Positions 30,243-38,722 of a stretch of 64,000 nt of DNA are shown here, piece by piece (position 1 is the stretch's first letter; every line of letters begins with the position of its first letter). The stretch comes from Rhizobiales bacterium TNE-4 (GTDB lineage Bacteria > Pseudomonadota > Alphaproteobacteria > Rhizobiales > Beijerinckiaceae): contig JAHRCV010000001.1 in the NCBI GenBank assembly GCA_019083985.1, positions 558,001-622,000 on the forward strand. Direction: 5' to 3'. The notes under the pieces were generated by a model. The model worked only from the letters and a program-made list of their open reading frames with translations. It had not been told where the DNA came from and made no database searches. The position numbers and the translations under genes were made by a program.

Positions 30243-30791
30243 TCACTTCAGCAACGGCGCGATCGCTTTGAAATCGTCCGTGCCAGCGCGCTGCAACCAT
30301 TCGAACACAACCATCTCAGCCGTGACGAGCGTAAGACCTGCTTGCTGCGCACGCTGCAACGCCGTCGCGCGACTGTGCTCGACGCGGCTGCCAATGGCAT
30401 CCGTGACAAGCGCGACATCGTAACCTGCCGCTTTGGCATCGAGCGCTGTCTGCAACACGCAGACATGCGCTTCCATGCCACAGATCACCAGCGTCTTGCG
30501 CTGGGCGCTGGCGACATGCTGCGCAAACGGGGTCTCGCGCATCGCCGAGAAATGCATCTTCTCGAAGATCGCTGCCGTGGCATCGAGGACTGCGCGCAGA
30601 GGCGCAACGGTGGCACCAAGCCCTTTTGGATATTGCTCTGTGACACTGACTGGCACGCCAAGGCGTTGGGCCGCAGACACAAGCAGCAAGGTCGCCTTCA
30701 GAGCGGCGGCCTCATTGGCGATGGCAGGCGCCAACCGCTCTTGAATGTCGACGATGATGAGGTGGCTTGCTGCCTTGTCGAGAAGTGTCAT
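30243..30791 (-). CDS. Isochorismatase-like cysteine hydrolase (YcaC/nicotinamidase superfamily)
   Basis: A 182-residue cysteine hydrolase with the superfamily triad Asp15 (IVDIQER), Lys78 (FEKMHFSA) and Cys111 (CGMEAHVCV). The GMEAH-C motif and length fit the YcaC-like isochorismatase group; the substrate is unknown. Its ATG overlaps the stop of oligopeptidase B (ATGA), which makes it the last gene of an msrB-ptrB-hydrolase unit on the minus strand. Confidence 0.88.
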   Translation of the reverse strand: MTLLDKAASHLIIVDIQERLAPAIANEAAALKATLLLVSAAQRLGVPVSVTEQYPKGLGATVAPLRAVLDATAAIFEKMHFSAMRETPFAQHVASAQRKTLVICGMEAHVCVLQTALDAKAAGYDVALVTDAIGSRVEHSRATALQRAQQAGLTLVTAEMVVFEWLQRAGTDDFKAIAPLLK

Positions 30792-32899
30792 GCCATTTCT
30801 CTTTCATGGGCTGCGGCTTTGAAACGGCCTTCAATCGTTGCAACGGCGAAGGCGAAGCAGAGGGCTGTTTCCTTCAAGCGATCAAAACGTCCCGATGCGC
30901 CGCCATGCCCCGCGTCCATTTCCGTCTTCAGCAGGAACGGCCCGCCGCTGGCTGTCGCGCGCAGACGTGCGATCCATTTCGCTGGTTCCCAATAGGTGAC
31001 GCGCGGATCCGTCAAGCCGCCAATCGCGAGAATGGCGGGATAGCGTCGGGCCGCAATGTTGTCATAAGGCGAATAGCTGGCGATGCGCTTGTAATCCTCA
31101 GCGCTCTCGATGGGGTTGCCCCATTCCGGCCATTCCGGCGGTGTCAGCGGCAGCGTGTCGTCGAGCATCGTGTTGAGCACATCGACGAACGGAACTTCGG
31201 CGAGAATACCGGCGAACAGATCAGGCGCCATATTCGTGACAGCACCCATCAACATGCCGCCCGCACTACGGCCCTCCGCAACGATGCGACCTTTTTGGGT
31301 ATAGCCCGCCGCGATTAACGCCTCGCCTGCCGCGATGAAATCGTGAAACGAGTTCGGCTTCTTGTCGCGCTTGCCGTCGACATACCAATTCCAGCCCTTT
31401 TCCGTGCCGCCGCGAATATGCGCCAGCGCGAACACAAAGCCGCGATCAACCAATGACAAGCGTTTTTGATCGAAGCTCGCCGACAGCGAATGGCCGTAAG
31501 AGCCATAGCCGTAAAGCAGGCAGGGCGCGCTACCATCAAGCGGTAGATCACGCCGGTGCAGTAAAGAGACCGGCACACGCGTGCCATCATGGCTGATCGC
31601 TTCAATCCGCCGTGTCACATAGCGTGCCGGATCATGTCCACTCGGAATCTCTGTGCGCTTAAGCAACTGGCGCGTCCGCTGCGCCATGTCATAGGCATAG
31701 GTTTCATGCGGCGTGGTCATCGACGAATAAATGAAGACGACACGATCGGTATCGAATTCGAAGCCCTTGTCGAAATAGAGGCCATAGGCCTCTTCGGCGA
31801 AGGCAATCGCATGTTCCTCGCCGCTGTCGAGTGCGCGGATCACAAGACGCGGCAGCGCATTCTCGCGTTCAAGCCGCACGAGATGGCGTGCATAGAGGCC
31901 TTGCTCGAGAACCATGGTGCCCGGGCGCGAGGGCACGAGATCCTGCCAATGCGCACGGGCCGGATTGCTGAGTGGCGCGGTCACGATCTTGAAATCGATG
32001 GCGCCATCGGCATTGGTCACGATGAACAAGCGGTCACCATGATGCTCGACGTCGTAGCGTATGCCGCTTTCGCGCGCCGCAATCAGGCGAGGCTGGGCAG
32101 AATGATCACCCAGATCGATCAAATAGACTTCCGTCGTCTCGTGATCGCTGACGGAGATCAGGCCGAAATCGCCCGATTGCGTTTTCTCAAGCGCAATGAA
32201 CCAGCCATCATCAGCTTCTTCGTAAATCAGCACATCCTCGCTTTGCGGCGTGCCGAGCCGATGCCGTTTGACACGCTTTGGACGATGCTCCTCATCCATT
32301 TCGACATAGAGGATGTGCTGCCCATCTTTGAACCAGACGCTATCGCCCGTCGTGTCGATCAGTTGATCAGCATGATCTGCGAGACTGTCCATGTCGCGGA
32401 TGCGGATCGTGTAGAATTCCGATCCCTTATCGTCGACGCTCCATGCGATCAGCCGCTGATCGGGTGAGAGCGACCAATCGCCGAAATCGTAGAAGGCATG
32501 GCCTTCGGCCAAGCGATCACCATCGATGATGATGCGGTCCTCGCTGCCATCGCGTGCGCTGCGGGCGAGGTTGGGATGCTGTCCGCCTTCGCGCCAGACG
32601 ATGCGATAGGCATAAGGGCCGAGCGGTCGCGGTACTTGGGAATCGTTTTCTTTAATGCGGCCGCGCATCTCGGCATTGATCGTATCGATCAAAGGCGCGA
32701 GCGGATCGAGGAGTTGATCGGCAAACGCATTCTCGCCTTCGAGATAAGCACGGATGGCGGGATCGATTTTCGCCGGTTCGCGCAAGACATCACGCCATTC
32801 GGGATCTTTCAGCCAAGCATAATCATCGGCCAGAGCGAGCCCATGATAAGAACGCGTGGTCGGGCGGCGTTCGGCCCGCGGCGGATCGAATGATGTCAT
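30788..32899 (-). CDS. ptrB: Oligopeptidase B (S9 family serine peptidase)
   Basis: This 703-residue prolyl-oligopeptidase-fold enzyme cleaves after basic residues in short peptides. The N-terminal beta-propeller (residues about 70-410) starts with HGLALADDYAWLKDPEW. The catalytic Ser is in EGRSAGGMLMG, the Asp in TDPRVTYWEPAKW and the His in DAGHGGASGR. I use the ATG at 32899, where the conserved N-terminus begins; an in-frame start at 33040 would overlap msrB. It follows msrB after 32 bp and overlaps the hydrolase gene by 4 bp. Confidence 0.94.
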   Translation of the reverse strand: MTSFDPPRAERRPTTRSYHGLALADDYAWLKDPEWRDVLREPAKIDPAIRAYLEGENAFADQLLDPLAPLIDTINAEMRGRIKENDSQVPRPLGPYAYRIVWREGGQHPNLARSARDGSEDRIIIDGDRLAEGHAFYDFGDWSLSPDQRLIAWSVDDKGSEFYTIRIRDMDSLADHADQLIDTTGDSVWFKDGQHILYVEMDEEHRPKRVKRHRLGTPQSEDVLIYEEADDGWFIALEKTQSGDFGLISVSDHETTEVYLIDLGDHSAQPRLIAARESGIRYDVEHHGDRLFIVTNADGAIDFKIVTAPLSNPARAHWQDLVPSRPGTMVLEQGLYARHLVRLERENALPRLVIRALDSGEEHAIAFAEEAYGLYFDKGFEFDTDRVVFIYSSMTTPHETYAYDMAQRTRQLLKRTEIPSGHDPARYVTRRIEAISHDGTRVPVSLLHRRDLPLDGSAPCLLYGYGSYGHSLSASFDQKRLSLVDRGFVFALAHIRGGTEKGWNWYVDGKRDKKPNSFHDFIAAGEALIAAGYTQKGRIVAEGRSAGGMLMGAVTNMAPDLFAGILAEVPFVDVLNTMLDDTLPLTPPEWPEWGNPIESAEDYKRIASYSPYDNIAARRYPAILAIGGLTDPRVTYWEPAKWIARLRATASGGPFLLKTEMDAGHGGASGRFDRLKETALCFAFAVATIEGRFKAAAHEREMA

Positions 32900-32931
32900 G
32901 ATGTCTTTGTGTCTTTCAGGAACCGGCGAGA

Positions 32932-33348
32932 TCAGGAGCCGGGCTTGGGCTCGAATGTCATGGCGTGGCCATTGATGCAATAACGCAGGCCCGTCGGCCG
33001 CGGCCCATCGGGGAAGACATGGCCAAGATGGCCGCCGCAATGGGCGCAGCGCACTTCGATCCGGCGCATGCCGAAGGAGCGGTCTTCATGCTCGGTGATC
33101 GCGCCGTCCTTGACCGGCTCGAAGAAGCTCGGCCAACCGCAGCCGGCATCGAATTTCGTATCGGATTGGAAAAGCGCATCGCCGCACCCAGCACAGCGAT
33201 AGACCCCTGTCGCCCGGCTATCCCAATCCCAATAGGGACCGGTGAAGGGGCGTTCGGTGCCGTGCTCCCGCAGGACATGGTATTGCTCCGGCGTCAGGCG
33301 CTGGCGCCATTCGGCGTCAGTGGCGGGCAGGGTCTTGTCCTTGTCCAT
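32932..33348 (-). CDS. msrB: Peptide methionine (R)-S-oxide reductase MsrB
   Basis: A 138-residue selenium-independent MsrB that repairs oxidised methionine. Zinc-binding pairs are Cys52/Cys55 and Cys101/Cys104; the catalytic Cys124 is in RYCINGHAM, and the GCGWPSFF block is typical. It is the first gene of the msrB-ptrB-isochorismatase unit. The upstream 386 bp is shared with the divergent mucR. Together with the exported superoxide dismutase it hints at oxidative stress functions in this part of the window. Confidence 0.95.
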   Translation of the reverse strand: MDKDKTLPATDAEWRQRLTPEQYHVLREHGTERPFTGPYWDWDSRATGVYRCAGCGDALFQSDTKFDAGCGWPSFFEPVKDGAITEHEDRSFGMRRIEVRCAHCGGHLGHVFPDGPRPTGLRYCINGHAMTFEPKPGS

Positions 33349-33734
33349 GGGGGATCTCCAGTTTGGGCAGGGCAGGCGGCTTCAAGTCGAAAATATGGTA
33401 TCGACCCGGCAAATCGGCAAGAACGAGCACGTTTTTACAATATAAATCACTGAAAACACAGAAAAGGCAGAAGTGTTAACGTCGTTGGAAACGTTGTTGG
33501 CAGTAAAAAAACAGTTTTCGTGAGTTTCGAGATTGCAAGACTGGCTGAATCATCATAGATTCAAGGGACGGTTTTCACAGTATTGAAAGAGTCCTCCGGC
33601 GAGCCGCTCTGGCGCGAACGGCGATGCTTTCACTGTAGCCGCATCGAAGGGGCCGGAATTTGCCGGCACCGCATTAGGCGAAGGCTTGGTCTGGCAGTCG
33701 CCAGAGCGGGCCAAGACCGACAGGGCGAAAGAAA
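33349..33734. other. Divergent intergenic region between msrB and mucR
   Basis: This 386 bp gap has no convincing gene. It is clearly AT richer than the surroundings between about 33430 and 33560 (stretches such as AATATAAATCA and GTAAAAAAACAG), which fits a promoter region bound by MucR, a family known to prefer AT-rich sites and to control its own gene. An imperfect direct repeat lies at 33478-33500. Confidence 0.6.
33478..33500 (+). repeat. Imperfect direct repeat upstream of mucR
   Basis: AACGTCGTTGG (33478-33488) and AACGTTGTTGG (33490-33500) differ at one position and are spaced 12 bases apart start to start, about one helical turn. It lies in the AT-rich part of the mucR upstream region and could be a regulator site. 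Confidence 0.35.
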
Positions 33735-34151
33735 ATGAACGACACAACAGCTCCCGCCAGCACCATTGAATTGATGGCCGACATCGTCGCCGCCTATGTC
33801 AGCAATAACACTGTTTCTCCGGGTGAATTGACGCAGTTGATGAGCGACGTGCATGGCGCGCTTCTGCGGGTCGCCGGTGCGCCCGGCGAAGGTCTGAGCG
33901 AAGCGCCAAAGCCTGCCATCCCGGTTAAGAAGTCAGTGACACCGGAATACATCGTCTGCCTTGAAGACGGAAAGAAGTTCAAATCGCTGAAGCGCCATTT
34001 GCGGACGCAGTACAATATGTCGCCGGAAGATTATCGCGAAAAATGGGGCCTGCCCGCCGACTATCCGATGGTGGCGCCGAATTACGCGCAAGCGCGTTCG
34101 CAACTTGCCAAAAAGATGGGCCTCGGTCAGCAGCGTCGCAAACGGCGCTGA
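33735..34151 (+). CDS. mucR: MucR/Ros family zinc-finger regulator
   Basis: A 138-residue regulator of the prokaryotic zinc-finger MucR/Ros family, which controls exopolysaccharide, motility and cell-cycle genes in Rhizobiales and binds AT-rich DNA. The finger is at about residues 75-95: Cys75, Asp78 and His88 occupy the first three ligand positions in [15 protein letters not shown], followed by [15 protein letters not shown] and a basic tail. Asp in place of the second Cys is common in MucR-type members. An intrinsic terminator follows at 34187-34215. Confidence 0.93.
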   Translation: MNDTTAPASTIELMADIVAAYVSNNTVSPGELTQLMSDVHGALLRVAGAPGEGLSEAPKPAIPVKKSVTPEYIVCLEDGKKFKSLKRHLRTQYNMSPEDYREKWGLPADYPMVAPNYAQARSQLAKKMGLGQQRRKRR

Positions 34152-34186
34152 TCGCACGCCGCGGCCATCGCGGTTTGTGACGCATA

Positions 34187-34215
34187 CAAAACCCGGCCTT
34201 TGCGCCGGGTTTTTT
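34187..34215 (+). terminator. Rho-independent terminator after mucR
   Basis: CCCGGC (34192-34197) pairs with GCCGGG (34204-34209); AAA before and a run of six T after extend the stem and give the U-tract. It is a classic intrinsic terminator 40 bp after the mucR stop. Confidence 0.88.
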
Positions 34216-34322
34216 GTTGCCCCCTGTCAGATCGGACGGGCTGCAGGCGCTCTTATGATAGGAACATTATCTTGACGGCTGCAGGGGCTGTCGGCAGGGT
34301 TAAGGCAAAGGAGAAAAGTCCT

Positions 34323-35159
34323 ATGACCAAAGCCCCACCCTCTCAGGTTTCTAAGCCATCATCCCGTTTCATCACCGCACCCTTGCCCGAAGAACGCCGT
34401 GCGCTTGATCTTCTAGCCCCCCGCACAGCCTGGTGCCGGCGTGTGGGTGCGACATGGATCGTCGTGATGCGCAAAAAAGACGTTTCGCTGCGCGTGGGTT
34501 CCATTCCCGCTGCCGTCATTGAGATTTTGCGCCAGCGGCAATGGATTGCACCACAGGACGATGGCGAGGCGCTCGTCATCACCGAGCGCGGCCGTCAAGC
34601 AGCGGCACTCCGGTCCGATGTTACAGGTCGGCCGACACCGCAGCGTCGGTTGGAGAAGCTAACGCTTGCGGATGGCGAGACCTGTCTCGTCAATCGCGAT
34701 GAGAGTGCCTTGTCACGTTTGGCGCGCATGAAAAAGCATGATGGTGCACCCTTGATTGATGCCGCGTCTGTGGCTGCGGGTGAACGGCTTGCCGCAGACA
34801 TTATGCGGGCCGGCATGCTGCCCGGTGTCACGATGCGCTGGGATGCGACGGGATCGACGGGCGATCATCGTAGCAACCCCACGGATGTGATGATCGCCGC
34901 GCGCCAACGTGTGGAGGCCGCGCTTGATAGCGTCGGGCATGATCTCGCTGGCTTGTTGCTGGATGTGCTGGCGTTTTCAAAAGGCGTGGAAGAGATCGAG
35001 CGCGAACGGCGTTGGCCGCAACGCGCGGCGAAGATTATCATCGCACTCGCCTTGTCACGCTTGGCGGCACATTACGGTCTCGCTACAATGGCGCGCGGTG
35101 CCGATCATGTGCGCAGCACCGTCTGGCAGGCAGACGATGCTAAGCCTGTGATCTGGTAA
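34323..35159 (+). CDS. DUF6456 domain protein (possible DNA-binding protein)
   Basis: This 278-residue protein has a C-terminal DUF6456 domain (about residues 140-260) with the blocks LSRLARMKKHDGAPLI, AGERLAADI and the SVGHDLAGLLLDVLAFSKGVEEIERE motif. The N-terminal half looks like a winged-helix module (ITERGRQAAALRSD). It is widely conserved in alphaproteobacteria next to MucR-like or cell-cycle regulators; its function is unproven. The start at 34323 has an AAGGAG site, whereas an in-frame start at 34200 would lie inside the mucR terminator. Confidence 0.82.
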   Translation: MTKAPPSQVSKPSSRFITAPLPEERRALDLLAPRTAWCRRVGATWIVVMRKKDVSLRVGSIPAAVIEILRQRQWIAPQDDGEALVITERGRQAAALRSDVTGRPTPQRRLEKLTLADGETCLVNRDESALSRLARMKKHDGAPLIDAASVAAGERLAADIMRAGMLPGVTMRWDATGSTGDHRSNPTDVMIAARQRVEAALDSVGHDLAGLLLDVLAFSKGVEEIERERRWPQRAAKIIIALALSRLAAHYGLATMARGADHVRSTVWQADDAKPVIW

Positions 35160-35221
35160 TTCATCGTCTTTGCAAGATGGATCGCTACGGCGCTCGACGA
35201 TGACGCGTTGAGAGGCAAATC

Positions 35222-35244
35222 GAGACGCCGCTTCGCGGCGCCTC
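35222..35244. terminator. Hairpin between convergent DUF6456 and sufE-like genes
   Basis: CGCCGC (35226-35231) and GCGGCG (35235-35240) form a perfect stem with a TTC loop, extended by GAG/CTC after one mismatch. There is no T-tract. It sits in the 88 bp gap between two convergent genes and may end both transcripts with Rho. Confidence 0.35.
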
Positions 35245-35247
35245 ATC

Positions 35248-35655
35248 CTACTTCGCTAATTCGGCATCGCGGCGGATGCGTTCCACCATGGAACGCACGC
35301 CATTCGAGCGTTGCGGTGTCAGATGTTCCGCCAAGCCTAAGTCGCGAAACACGGCCAACGCATCGGTGTCGAGAATGGCCTGCGGTGTCTTGCCCGAGTA
35401 AAGCGCAAGAATGAGCGCGACGAGGCCCTTCACGATATGTGCGTCACTATCGCCGCGAAACCGCAGCACATCGCCGTCATGGATCGTTTCGACCCAGACT
35501 TGGCTTGCGCAACCGCGGACCTTGTTCTCTTCGGTACGCGCGGCTTCGGGCAGGGGGTCGAGCTCCTTGCCGAGGTCGATCACATAACGATAGCGATCTT
35601 CCCAATTGTCGAGGAGGTCGAAGGTTTCACGGATATCGGCGAGCGAGGGCAACAT
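35248..35655 (-). CDS. sufE: SufE family sulfur-acceptor protein
   Basis: A 135-residue SufE homologue; it accepts persulfide sulfur from SufS and passes it to SufB. The acceptor Cys49 is in KVRGCASQVW. I use the ATG at 35655; an in-frame TTG at 35691 would add 12 residues before the conserved start. It is encoded about 30 kb from the suf operon, which itself lacks sufE, so this is the likely SufS partner. The gene has no close operon neighbours; the DUF5330-like gene upstream runs in the same direction with a 40 bp gap. Confidence 0.92.
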   Translation of the reverse strand: MLPSLADIRETFDLLDNWEDRYRYVIDLGKELDPLPEAARTEENKVRGCASQVWVETIHDGDVLRFRGDSDAHIVKGLVALILALYSGKTPQAILDTDALAVFRDLGLAEHLTPQRSNGVRSMVERIRRDAELAK

Positions 35656-35695
35656 GGCCGTTCTTATGCCGGTCAGAGACCGGCCCGGCAATCGC

Positions 35696-35917
35696 TTATT
35701 GCGCGGCTGGCGCTTTCAAGCCGCGCGCCAGACCCTCTTGCCCCTTCTGGGCAAGGGCCAAGCATTCGGCCGGTTTCTCCCGGCACCAAGCCATCGCTTC
35801 GCTGACAGCCTTTTCGCCGGCGGGCCGGGCGAGATCGGCCAAACCCGTGCCGCCGCCCAGCGGTGACAGCCAGTAAATAAACCCGATCACGATGAGAGCA
35901 CGCAGAAGAAACGACAT
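35696..35917 (-). CDS. Small membrane protein, DUF5330-like
   Basis: A protein of 73 residues from the ATG at 35917 (92 from 35974). It has one N-terminal membrane segment (SFLLRALIVIGFIYWLSPL) and a short tail with two cysteines in the AWCREKPAECLALAQ block, reminiscent of the periplasmic DUF5330 domain of Rhizobiales. Neither candidate start has a clear ribosome binding site. The gene precedes the sufE-like gene by 40 bp. The family assignment is tentative. Confidence 0.55.
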   Translation of the reverse strand: MSFLLRALIVIGFIYWLSPLGGGTGLADLARPAGEKAVSEAMAWCREKPAECLALAQKGQEGLARGLKAPAAQ

Positions 35918-36146
35918 AGCAACAATTATAACGATCTCTCGGCCGGGTGGTGGCGCCTTGGGGGCGGGTTTCATCCATGTGGTTAATTTAGTCTCACCAA
36001 AATGCCAACAATCTCAATAAAATCAGATATTTAATGCCATCGTGACAAGACCCGGAAAGAGGCTTGATTCAGCTTCGTTTAAGGCCTCGCCGCCATAATC
36101 GACGTCGAAATCAGCATGCGTCCCGCGAGGCGCAGAGGGTAAAGCG

Positions 36147-37691
36147 TTGCGCAGAACGGTAGAGACGATGGCGGGGAATGGTCAGGGGGCCGAGCGTTAC
36201 TTTGTATTGTCGCGCCTTGTATTGGCCGCCGCCGCTTTGGCGGCCGTTCCGGTCTTGTTGATTGCCGATCTTGGCTTTGCCCCGCAGCAGGGCCTGATCT
36301 TGGCCGCCTTTGGGAGCCAGATCGTCCCGGCGCTTTTGGTGCAGAATGGCTGGAAAGTGCCCGAAGGCCAGACCCTTTCGGTTGCCATTCTACTGGCTGT
36401 CGCTCTGTTGATTGCGGTGTTGATCAATCCCGGCTTCGCGCTGGTGCCATTGTTGACGATGCCCTTCATCGTTTTGGAAATGCTTTATCTACAGGCCCGG
36501 CCCAAACAGGAGCCGAGTGCGCAAACCGCGCCGCGTGAGCAAGCCATGCTCGCCGCCATTGATGCATTAGTGCTCGAACATGACGGCGATGGCGAAGTCA
36601 CGGGGACGAACAGCACCGGCGAGACCATCCTCGGCGTGCACACCGATGCTTTGATTGGACGCACCTTCTTCGAACGCGTTCATGTCGCCGACAGGCCCGC
36701 TTATTTGCGCCATTGCGACGAGGCCGCACGCGGCCATCAGCCCGAACCGCTCGATCTTCGCATTCGTTGCGGTGCCGATCATGCCACCCCGCTCTATCAG
36801 AATTTTACCCTCGTGGCCCGGCCGCTTGTGCCGAATGAAGATCGCGGGCCGTTCATCGCTATTGTACGCCGTGCCGAGCAAGCCGCCGCCGCGGCGCCGA
36901 CGGAAGAGGCCGTGCAAGACCGCATTCTTGCGGTGATGACGCATGAATTGCGCACGCCGCTCAATGCGATCATTGGCTTTGCCGATCTCCTCGCCAGCGA
37001 TCTGCGTGTGTTGCAGGACGATGAGCGCCGCCGCGACTATGCGCGCATCATCCGCCTTTCCGGCGAGCATTTGCTGGATGTCGTCAATACCGTGCTTGAT
37101 GCGTCGAAATTGCAGGCGGGCGCGTTGCAGCCGGAGCCCGAAGGGTTCGATTTCGCACCGTTGCTCGATGAAACCATCGCCATCATGCAGTTGAAAGCTG
37201 AAAAGAGCGGCGTCACGCTCCTGCCCATGATGGCTGGTCAACACATTCATCTGATCGCCGACAAGCGCGCACTGCGTCAGATTTTGTTGAATCTCTTGTC
37301 GAACGCGGTGAAGTTTTCACCACAGGGTGGTGACGTCACCGTGCGGGCCCGGTGTGAAGGAACTGAGTTTATTCTCTCCGTTGAAGATTGCGGCGTCGGC
37401 ATTGCTTCGCGTGATCTTGCGCGCATTGGCGAGCCGTTCTTTCAAGCGCATGGCGGGACGGCACGCGCCTTTGAAGGCACAGGTCTCGGCCTATCTGTTG
37501 TGCGCGGACTCGTTGCTTTGCATGGCGGCACGATGACGATCGACAGCGAACAGGGCAAAGGCACCTGTGTCACCATTCGCATGAACCGCGATATCCGCCG
37601 TGTGTTGACGCGCGTTGGTACTTGCACGGGGGAAGCGCAAGGCGATATCATCAACGCCGCACATTCGGCTGGAGTGAAGAAAATTGCGTGA
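36147..37691 (+). CDS. Membrane-bound sensor histidine kinase with PAS domain
   Basis: This 514-residue kinase has four N-terminal membrane segments (about residues 20-42, 48-66, 77-93 and 95-115). A PAS domain (about 133-245), a HisKA domain with phospho-acceptor His266 in MTHELRTPLNAI, and a HATPase_c domain with N-box NLLSNAVKFS and G-boxes DCGVGIA and GTGLGLS follow. No periplasmic sensor domain of note is present. The TTG at 36147 has a GAGGG site, but the ATG at 36168 is also possible. No response regulator gene is adjacent, so the partner is unknown. The next gene overlaps by 8 bp. Confidence 0.9.
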   Translation: MRRTVETMAGNGQGAERYFVLSRLVLAAAALAAVPVLLIADLGFAPQQGLILAAFGSQIVPALLVQNGWKVPEGQTLSVAILLAVALLIAVLINPGFALVPLLTMPFIVLEMLYLQARPKQEPSAQTAPREQAMLAAIDALVLEHDGDGEVTGTNSTGETILGVHTDALIGRTFFERVHVADRPAYLRHCDEAARGHQPEPLDLRIRCGADHATPLYQNFTLVARPLVPNEDRGPFIAIVRRAEQAAAAAPTEEAVQDRILAVMTHELRTPLNAIIGFADLLASDLRVLQDDERRRDYARIIRLSGEHLLDVVNTVLDASKLQAGALQPEPEGFDFAPLLDETIAIMQLKAEKSGVTLLPMMAGQHIHLIADKRALRQILLNLLSNAVKFSPQGGDVTVRARCEGTEFILSVEDCGVGIASRDLARIGEPFFQAHGGTARAFEGTGLGLSVVRGLVALHGGTMTIDSEQGKGTCVTIRMNRDIRRVLTRVGTCTGEAQGDIINAAHSAGVKKIA

Positions 37692-38370
37692 GGCGACCGC
37701 CCGCTACGAGCCTGACTACACACTCTCGGACGAGAGTGAGGAGTCAAAACCGCGTCGCCGCCGTAAAACGGTGTCGCCTGCGGCGGCGCGCGCGGCTGAA
37801 AATCGCGCCCGGTTGCTGGCAGCGCTCGCCTATACGATCGACAATCCTGTCAAGGTTCTTGGCACGGCGTGCCTCGCCATTGCGGCTATTAGTTTTGCGG
37901 TGAATGCGCTTTTTTTCCAGCAAGGTCGCCACCCAGCGCCCTTGTTCGCGCCCAAGCCCGTGACGGATAACGCTTCGCCTGCACCGGCCGTCGCGACGCC
38001 CGCACCGGCGACTCAACTTGTCGCAGTGCCGCCGCAACGCCCCGCTGATCTGCAGGCAAAGAAGGATGCGACCCCGCAAGCTGCCGCCGTGCCGCAAGGC
38101 CGCGATGCGATTGGCGATCTGCTGCGGGGCGGCGTTGTAACCACACCGCCCGCTGACCCGAAGCAGGAACAGGTCCGCTCTGTCGCCGCCATCCAGCGCG
38201 CGCTCAACCGTTTGGGCTATGGCCCCGTGAAAGCCGATGGCATTTTCGGTTCCGGCACCAAACTCGCGCTTGAGCGATTTGAGCGCGACCGTAAATTGCC
38301 AGTGACCGGCGAAATCTCGCCGCGTGTTCTCAAAGAACTCGCCGCTGCCAGCGGCACCGCGTTCGATTGA
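37684..38370 (+). CDS. Peptidoglycan-binding domain protein with one membrane anchor
   Basis: A 228-residue protein with a basic N-terminal cytoplasmic part (KPRRRRKTV), a membrane segment near residues 58-77, a Pro/Ala-rich linker and a C-terminal PG_binding_1 domain (about 165-225, IQRALNRLGYGPVKADGIFG). The start is a TTG at 37684, overlapping the kinase stop by 8 bp with a GGAG site in the kinase 3' end. The coupling to the sensor kinase suggests a cell-wall sensing pair, which is inference. Confidence 0.82.
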   Translation: MREATARYEPDYTLSDESEESKPRRRRKTVSPAAARAAENRARLLAALAYTIDNPVKVLGTACLAIAAISFAVNALFFQQGRHPAPLFAPKPVTDNASPAPAVATPAPATQLVAVPPQRPADLQAKKDATPQAAAVPQGRDAIGDLLRGGVVTTPPADPKQEQVRSVAAIQRALNRLGYGPVKADGIFGSGTKLALERFERDRKLPVTGEISPRVLKELAAASGTAFD

Positions 38371-38718
38371 ATGCGGCTACGCTCCGATATTTGGGTCTCA
38401 GCCTTTTTGCGCCGCGCCGAGATTGAAGGTGCTTTTGCCGTTTTGCGCAAACGGGGTGCAGCGGAAGCAGGCGCCATCTTTATCCGGCTTGATCGGCTTG
38501 ATGGCACAGGGGCGCTCTATGGCCCAGCGCCGCAAAGCGAATTGGAAGCCGATGATGCGACACGGCGATTCCGCCGGATGCATGACGCGGAATGGACCGA
38601 CGCGCTTACAATTGAAGATCGCTTGGCGCGCGAAATGAAATTCGATCCTGATATTTGGATTGTCGATCTCGAAGATCGGCAAGGCCGCCATTTTCTTGAC
38701 GATGCACTGATCGCCTGA
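38371..38718 (+). CDS. DUF1491 family protein
   Basis: This 115-residue protein matches DUF1491, a family restricted to alphaproteobacteria: RLRSDIWVSAFLRRAE at the N-terminus and FDPDIWIVDLEDRQGRHFL at the C-terminus. The function is unknown. Its ATG directly follows the stop of the peptidoglycan-binding gene (TGAATG), so it belongs to the kinase operon. Confidence 0.88.
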   Translation: MRLRSDIWVSAFLRRAEIEGAFAVLRKRGAAEAGAIFIRLDRLDGTGALYGPAPQSELEADDATRRFRRMHDAEWTDALTIEDRLAREMKFDPDIWIVDLEDRQGRHFLDDALIA

Positions 38719-38722
38719 GCGA

